A DNA stretch of 64,000 nt from Phellopilus nigrolimitatus (taxonomy: Eukaryota > Basidiomycota > Agaricomycetes > Hymenochaetales > Hymenochaetaceae), in the NCBI GenBank assembly GCA_021029095.1, contig JAJOHG010000029.1, positions 340,152 to 404,151 of the forward strand, written 5' to 3'. Both the position numbers and the translations under genes were made by a program. Positions 57,113 to 64,000 of the stretch are shown here, in pieces; the stretch's first letter is position 1; each line of letters begins with the position of its first letter. Under the pieces are notes generated by a model. The model made no database searches, was not told where the DNA came from, and was given only the letters and a program-made list of their open reading frames with translations.

Positions 57113-60100
57113 CACAAGTTAAAAATCGATTTTGCACAGGTAAGAAAACCCCGATTCACGATTCAGAGACAAACGGCCATACAAGATTCCGTTGTGTTCC
57201 GATTCATTTGAGACTCGGGGAGAACATGATCCAGGATGATTCAGACATGTCCAACTCGTTTACGAAGTTTTTCAGAAACTCCCCCAAAAGAAACGAATCC
57301 AGTTTTGCTCCCCCGATATCCGGAATGTAGTGGCGACCAAGTTGGAAACATAGACGTGTGATGTAATCCGAAGTTGTTCATAATTGGAATGATCGAATCA
57401 ACGCAGTATCACCAGCTTCAACTCACCCGACACAAGTTAAAAATCGATTTTGCACAGGTAAGAAAATCCCGATTCACGATTCAGAGACAAACGGCCATAC
57501 AAGATTCCGTTGTGTTCCGATTCATTTGAGACTCGGGGAGAACATGATCCAGGATGATTCAGACATGTCCAACTCGTTTACGAAGTTTTTCAGAAACTCC
57601 CCCAAAAGAAACGAATCCAGTTTTGCTCCCCCGATATCCGGAATGTAGTGGCGACCAAGTTGGAAACATAGACGTGTGATGTAATCCGAAGTTGTTCATA
57701 ATTGGAATGATCGAATCAACGCAGTATCACCAGCTTCAACTCACCCGACACAAGTTAAAAATCGATTTTGCACAGGTAAGAAAACCCCGATTCACGATTC
57801 AGAGACAAACGGCCATACAAGATTCCGTTGTGTTCCGATTCATTTGAGACTCGGGGAGAACATGATCCAGGATGATTCAGACATGTCCAACTCGTTTACG
57901 AAGTTTTTCAGAAACTCCCCCAAAAGAAACGAATCCAGTTTTGCTCCCCCGATATCCGGAATGTAGTGGCGACCAAGTTGGAAACATAGACGTGTGATGT
58001 AATCCGAAGTTGTTCATAATTGGAATGATCGAATCAACGCAGTATCACCAGCTTCAACTCACCCGACACAAGTTAAAAATCGATTTTGCACAGGTAAGAA
58101 AACCCCGATTCACGATTCAGAGACAAACGGCCATACAAGATTCCGTTGTGTTCCGATTCATTTGAGACTCGGGGAGAACATGATCCAGGATGATTCAGAC
58201 ATGTCCAACTCGTTTACGAAGTTTTTCAGAAACTCCCCCAAAAGAAACGAATCCAGTTTTGCTCCCCCGATATCCGGAATGTAGTGGCGACCAAGTTGGA
58301 AACATAGACGTGTGATGTAATCCGAAGTTGTTCATAATTGGAATGATCGAATCAACGCAGTATCACCAGCTTCAACTCACCCGACACAAGTTAAAAATCG
58401 ATTTTGCACAGGTAAGAAAACCCCGATTCACGATTCAGAGACAAACGGCCATACAAGATTCCGTTGTGTTCCGATTCATTTGAGACTCGGGGAGAACATG
58501 ATCCAGGATGATTCAGACATGTCCAACTCGTTTACGAAGTTTTTCAGAAACTCCCCCAAAAGAAACGAATCCAGTTTTGCTCCCCCGATATCCGGAATGT
58601 AGTGGCGACCAAGTTGGAAACATAGACGTGTGATGTAATCCGAAGTTGTTCATAATTGGAATGATCGAATCAACGCAGTATCACCAGCTTCAACTCACCC
58701 GACACAAGTTAAAAATCGATTTTGCACAGGTAAGAAAACCCCGATTCACGATTCAGAGACAAACGGCCATACAAGATTCCGTTGTGTTCCGATTCATTTG
58801 AGACTCGGGGAGAACATGATCCAGGATGATTCAGACATGTCCAACTCGTTTACGAAGTTTTTCAGAAACTCCCCCAAAAGAAACGAATCCAGTTTTGCTC
58901 CCCCGATATCCGGAATGTAGTGGCGACCAAGTTGGAAACATAGACGTGTGATGTAATCCGAAGTTGTTCATAATTGGAATGATCGAATCAACGCAGTATC
59001 ACCAGCTTCAACTCACCCGACACAAGTTAAAAATCGATTTTGCACAGGTAAGAAAACCCCGATTCACGATTCAGAGACAAACGGCCATACAAGATTCCGT
59101 TGTGTTCCGATTCATTTGAGACTCGGGGAGAACATGATCCAGGATGATTCAGACATGTCCAACTCGTTTACGAAGTTTTTCAGAAACTCCCCCAAAAGAA
59201 ACGAATCCAGTTTTGCTCCCCCGATATCCGGAATGTAGTGGCGACCAAGTTGGAAACATAGACGTGTGATGTAATCCGAAGTTGTTCATAATTGGAATGA
59301 TCGAATCAACGCAGTATCACCAGCTTCAACTCACCCGACACAAGTTAAAAATCGATTTTGCACAGGTAAGAAAACCCCGATTCACGATTCAGAGACAAAC
59401 GGCCATACAAGATTCCGTTGTGTTCCGATTCATTTGAGACTCGGGGAGAACATGATCCAGGATGATTCAGACATGTCCAACTCGTTTACGAAGTTTTTCA
59501 GAAACTCCCCCAAAAGAAACGAATCCAGTTTTGCTCCCCCGATATCCGGAATGTAGTGGCGACCAAGTTGGAAACATAGACGTGTGATGTAATCCGAAGT
59601 TGTTCATAATTGGAATGATCGAATCAACGCAGTATCACCAGCTTCAACTCACCCGACACAAGTTAAAAATCGATTTTGCACAGGTAAGAAAACCCCGATT
59701 CACGATTCAGAGACAAACGGCCATACAAGATTCCGTTGTGTTCCGATTCATTTGAGACTCGGGGAGAACATGATCCAGGATGATTCAGACATGTCCAACT
59801 CGTTTACGAAGTTTTTCAGAAACTCCCCCAAAAGAAACGAATCCAGTTTTGCTCCCCCGATATCCGGAATGTAGTGGCGACCAAGTTGGAAACATAGACG
59901 TGTGATGTAATCCGAAGTTGTTCATAATTGGAATGATCGAATCAACGCAGTATCACCAGCTTCAACTCACCCGACACAAGTTAAAAATCGATTTTGCACA
60001 GGTAAGAAAACCCCGATTCACGATTCAGAGACAAACGGCCATACAAGATTCCGTTGTGTTCCGATTCATTTGAGACTCGGGGAGAACATGATCCAGGATG

Positions 60101-63100
60101 ATTCAGACATGTCCAACTCGTTTACGAAGTTTTTCAGAAACTCCCCCAAAAGAAACGAATCCAGTTTTGCTCCCCCGATATCCGGAATGTAGTGGCGACC
60201 AAGTTGGAAACATAGACGTGTGATGTAATCCGAAGTTGTTCATAATTGGAATGATCGAATCAACGCAGTATCACCAGCTTCAACTCACCCGACACAAGTT
60301 AAAAATCGATTTTGCACAGGTAAGAAAACCCCGATTCACGATTCAGAGACAAACGGCCATACAAGATTCCGTTGTGTTCCGATTCATTTGAGACTCGGGG
60401 AGAACATGATCCAGGATGATTCAGACATGTCCAACTCGTTTACGAAGTTTTTCAGAAACTCCCCCAAAAGAAACGAATCCAGTTTTGCTCCCCCGATATC
60501 CGGAATGTAGTGGCGACCAAGTTGGAAACATAGACGTGTGATGTAATCCGAAGTTGTTCATAATTGGAATGATCGAATCAACGCAGTATCACCAGCTTCA
60601 ACTCACCCGACACAAGTTAAAAATCGATTTTGCACAGGTAAGAAAACCCCGATTCACGATTCAGAGACAAACGGCCATACAAGATTCCGTTGTGTTCCGA
60701 TTCATTTGAGACTCGGGGAGAACATGATCCAGGATGATTCAGACATGTCCAACTCGTTTACGAAGTTTTTCAGAAACTCCCCCAAAAGAAACGAATCCAG
60801 TTTTGCTCCCCCGATATCCGGAATGTAGTGGCGACCAAGTTGGAAACATAGACGTGTGATGTAATCCGAAGTTGTTCATAATTGGAATGATCGAATCAAC
60901 GCAGTATCACCAGCTTCAACTCACCCGACACAAGTTAAAAATCGATTTTGCACAGGTAAGAAAACCCCGATTCACGATTCAGAGACAAACGGCCATACAA
61001 GATTCCGTTGTGTTCCGATTCATTTGAGACTCGGGGAGAACATGATCCAGGATGATTCAGACATGTCCAACTCGTTTACGAAGTTTTTCAGAAACTCCCC
61101 CAAAAGAAACGAATCCAGTTTTGCTCCCCCGATATCCGGAATGTAGTGGCGACCAAGTTGGAAACATAGACGTGTGATGTAATCCGAAGTTGTTCATAAT
61201 TGGAATGATCGAATCAACGCAGTATCACCAGCTTCAACTCACCCGACACAAGTTAAAAATCGATTTTGCACAGGTAAGAAAACCCCGATTCACGATTCAG
61301 AGACAAACGGCCATACAAGATTCCGTTGTGTTCCGATTCATTTGAGACTCGGGGAGAACATGATCCAGGATGATTCAGACATGTCCAACTCGTTTACGAA
61401 GTTTTTCAGAAACTCCCCCAAAAGAAACGAATCCAGTTTTGCTCCCCCGATATCCGGAATGTAGTGGCGACCAAGTTGGAAACATAGACGTGTGATGTAA
61501 TCCGAAGTTGTTCATAATTGGAATGATCGAATCAACGCAGTATCACCAGCTTCAACTCACCCGACACAAGTTAAAAATCGATTTTGCACAGGTAAGAAAA
61601 CCCCGATTCACGATTCAGAGACAAACGGCCATACAAGATTCCGTTGTGTTCCGATTCATTTGAGACTCGGGGAGAACATGATCCAGGATGATTCAGACAT
61701 GTCCAACTCGTTTACGAAGTTTTTCAGAAACTCCCCCAAAAGAAACGAATCCAGTTTTGCTCCCCCGATATCCGGAATGTAGTGGCGACCAAGTTGGAAA
61801 CATAGACGTGTGATGTAATCCGAAGTTGTTCATAATTGGAATGATCGAATCAACGCAGTATCACCAGCTTCAACTCACCCGACACAAGTTAAAAATCGAT
61901 TTTGCACAGGTAAGAAAACCCCGATTCACGATTCAGAGACAAACGGCCATACAAGATTCCGTTGTGTTCCGATTCATTTGAGACTCGGGGAGAACATGAT
62001 CCAGGATGATTCAGACATGTCCAACTCGTTTACGAAGTTTTTCAGAAACTCCCCCAAAAGAAACGAATCCAGTTTTGCTCCCCCGATATCCGGAATGTAG
62101 TGGCGACCAAGTTGGAAACATAGACGTGTGATGTAATCCGAAGTTGTTCATAATTGGAATGATCGAATCAACGCAGTATCACCAGCTTCAACTCACCCGA
62201 CACAAGTTAAAAATCGATTTTGCACAGGTAAGAAAACCCCGATTCACGATTCAGAGACAAACGGCCATACAAGATTCCGTTGTGTTCCGATTCATTTGAG
62301 ACTCGGGGAGAACATGATCCAGGATGATTCAGACATGTCCAACTCGTTTACGAAGTTTTTCAGAAACTCCCCCAAAAGAAACGAATCCAGTTTTGCTCCC
62401 CCGATATCCGGAATGTAGTGGCGACCAAGTTGGAAACATAGACGTGTGATGTAATCCGAAGTTGTTCATAATTGGAATGATCGAATCAACGCAGTATCAC
62501 CAGCTTCAACTCACCCGACACAAGTTAAAAATCGATTTTGCACAGGTAAGAAAACCCCGATTCACGATTCAGAGACAAACGGCCATACAAGATTCCGTTG
62601 TGTTCCGATTCATTTGAGACTCGGGGAGAACATGATCCAGGATGATTCAGACATGTCCAACTCGTTTACGAAGTTTTTCAGAAACTCCCCCAAAAGAACG
62701 AATCCAGTTTTGCTCCCCCGATATCCGGAATGTAGTGGCGACCAAGTTGGAAACATAGACGTGTGATGTAATCCGAAGTTGTTCATAATTGGAATGATCG
62801 AATCAACGCAGTATCACCAGCTTCAACTCACCCGACACAAGTTAAAAATCGATTTTGCACAGGTAAGAAAATCCCGATTCACGATTCAGAGACAAACGGC
62901 CATACAAGATTCCGTTGTGTTCCGATTCATTTGAGACTCGGGGAGAACATGATCCAGGATGATTCAGACATGTCCAACTCGTTTACGAAGTTTTTCAGAA
63001 ACTCCCCCAAAAGAAACGAATCCAGTTTTGCTCCCCCGATATCCGGAATGTAGTGGCGACCAAGTTGGAAACATAGACGTGTGATGTAATCCGAAGTTGT

Positions 63101-64000
63101 TCATAATTGGAATGATCGAATCAACGCAGTATCACCAGCTTCAACTCACCCGACACAAGTTAAAAATCGATTTTGCACAGGTAAGAAAATCCCGATTCAC
63201 GATTCAGAGACAAACGGCCATACAAGATTCCGTTGTGTTCCGATTCATTTGAGACTCGGGGAGAACATGATCCAGGATGATTCAGACATGTCCAACTCGT
63301 TTACGAAGTTTTTCAGAAACTCCCCCAAAAGAAACGAATCCAGTTTTGCTCCCCCGATATCCGGAATGTAGTGGCGACCAAGTTGGAAACATAGACGTGT
63401 GATGTAATCCGAAGTTGTTCATAATTGGAATGATCGAATCAACGCAGTATCACCAGCTTCAACTCACCCGACACAAGTTAAAAATCGATTTTGCACAGGT
63501 AAGAAAACCCGATTCACGATTCAGAGACAAACGGCCATACAAGATTCCGTTGTGTTCCGATTCATTTGAGACTCGGGGAGAACATGATCCAGGATGATTC
63601 AGACATGTCCAACTCGTTTACGAAGTTTTTCAGAAACTCCCCCAAAAGAAACGAATCCAGTTTTGCTCCCCCGATATCCGGAATGTAGTGGCGACCAAGT
63701 TGGAAACATAGACGTGTGATGTAATCCGAAGTTGTTCATAATTGGAATGATCGAATCAACGCAGTATCACCAGCTTCAACTCACCCGACACAAGTTAAAA
63801 ATCGATTTTGCACAGGTAAGAAACCCCGATTCACGATTCAGAGACAAACGGCCATACAAGATTCCGTTGTGTTCCGATTCATTTGAGACTCGGGGAGAAC
63901 ATGATCCAGGATGATTCAGACATGTCCAACTCGTTTACGAAGTTTTTCAGAAACTCCCCCAAAAGAAACGAATCCAGTTTGCTCCCCCGATATCCGGATG
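57113..64000. repeat. 318-bp satellite, 21 complete units and one partial, running off the window
   Basis: Units begin (CACAAGTTAAAAATCG) at 57113, 57431, 57749, 58067, 58385 and so on every 318 bases to 62519, then 62836, 63154, 63472 and 63789. All are head to tail. Units in the core look identical by eye. Differences sit at the edges: a C/T change after GTAAGAAAA in unit 2 and in the units starting at 62836 and 63154, and single-base deletions near 62697, 63505, 63822, 63977 and 63998. The unit contains several GATTC or GAATC words and a palindrome AAAATCGATTTT. There is no long open frame, and the 60-codon frames near 63.4 and 63.7 kb exist only because of the deletions. It continues past the window. 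Centromeric, pericentromeric or subtelomeric location are all possible. Confidence 0.97.

Noticed and set aside
63415..63914. Two 60-codon frames in the array as a tandem gene family
   Set aside because: They appear only where a one-base deletion removes a stop; other units do not have them.
57113..64000. Possible CRISPR array
   Set aside because: The whole 318-bp unit repeats without unique spacers, and the context is eukaryotic. It is a satellite.
1..64000. tRNA or rRNA genes
   Set aside because: No cloverleaf-like B-box strings or conserved rRNA segments were noticed when reading both strands. A dedicated scan (tRNAscan-SE or Infernal) could overturn this.
57113..64000. Telomere repeats at the window end
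   Set aside because: No TTAGGG-type runs; the terminal sequence is the 318-bp satellite.

Overview
The window looks like nuclear DNA of a filamentous basidiomycete (Agaricomycete-like). Coding genes are cut by many short introns (mostly about 50-65 nt, GT..AG, several beside 10-15 nt microexons), and the protein families are typical of such fungi: sedolisin, Zn2Cys6 regulators, phosphoketolase, NCS1 and MFS carriers. All exon models here were built by eye from splice sites, reading phase and family conservation. No search was run, so family names rest on recognised motifs.

Left part (1-33 kb). A secreted sedolisin-type peptidase (1613-3526) and a Zn2Cys6 regulator (6548-8913) are followed by a long gene-poor stretch. 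At 14-31 kb lies a carbohydrate-type neighbourhood: a short-chain dehydrogenase (SDR1), an 806-residue phosphoketolase on the other strand, an orphan gene at 21.4 kb, a second Zn2Cys6 regulator, a near-identical SDR copy (SDR2) divergent from it, and an intact third SDR with an N-terminal extension (SDR3). The second regulator and SDR2 both carry single-base insertions and look inactivated, or mis-sequenced. An intact mitochondrial GTP/GDP carrier gene (GGC1 type) follows.

Middle part (33-46 kb). A diverged inverted repeat (left arm about 33.1-35.4 kb, right arm about 43.0-45.6 kb) encloses an NCS1 purine/cytosine-type permease and an MFS transporter. The left arm includes the 3' end of the GGC1-type gene. 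The right arm holds a broken copy of that end and a 529-bp MITE with long terminal inverted repeats and a TA target duplication; the left arm preserves the empty site. Both arms share open segments of an unrecognised protein in which short, equal-length patches have diverged sharply between well-matched flanks.

Right part (46-57 kb). This is a graveyard of housekeeping genes, none with an intact frame: NatB auxiliary subunit (NAA25/MDM20-like), an Ecl1-like factor, a KIN1/2-type kinase, a Pff1-type M28 vacuolar peptidase, Sec61 alpha and a tuberin (TSC2)-like protein. It reads as a decayed copy of a chromosomal block. It ends in an A-rich junction, after which the last 6.9 kb is a head-to-tail array of a 318-bp satellite with 21 full units and a partial one, identical or nearly so in the core and more variable at the edges.

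The intact genes probably serve extracellular proteolysis, pentose/polyol use through the phosphoketolase route (inferred from the SDR-phosphoketolase-regulator grouping) and nucleobase or drug-type transport. Nothing seen supports prokaryotic or viral content.
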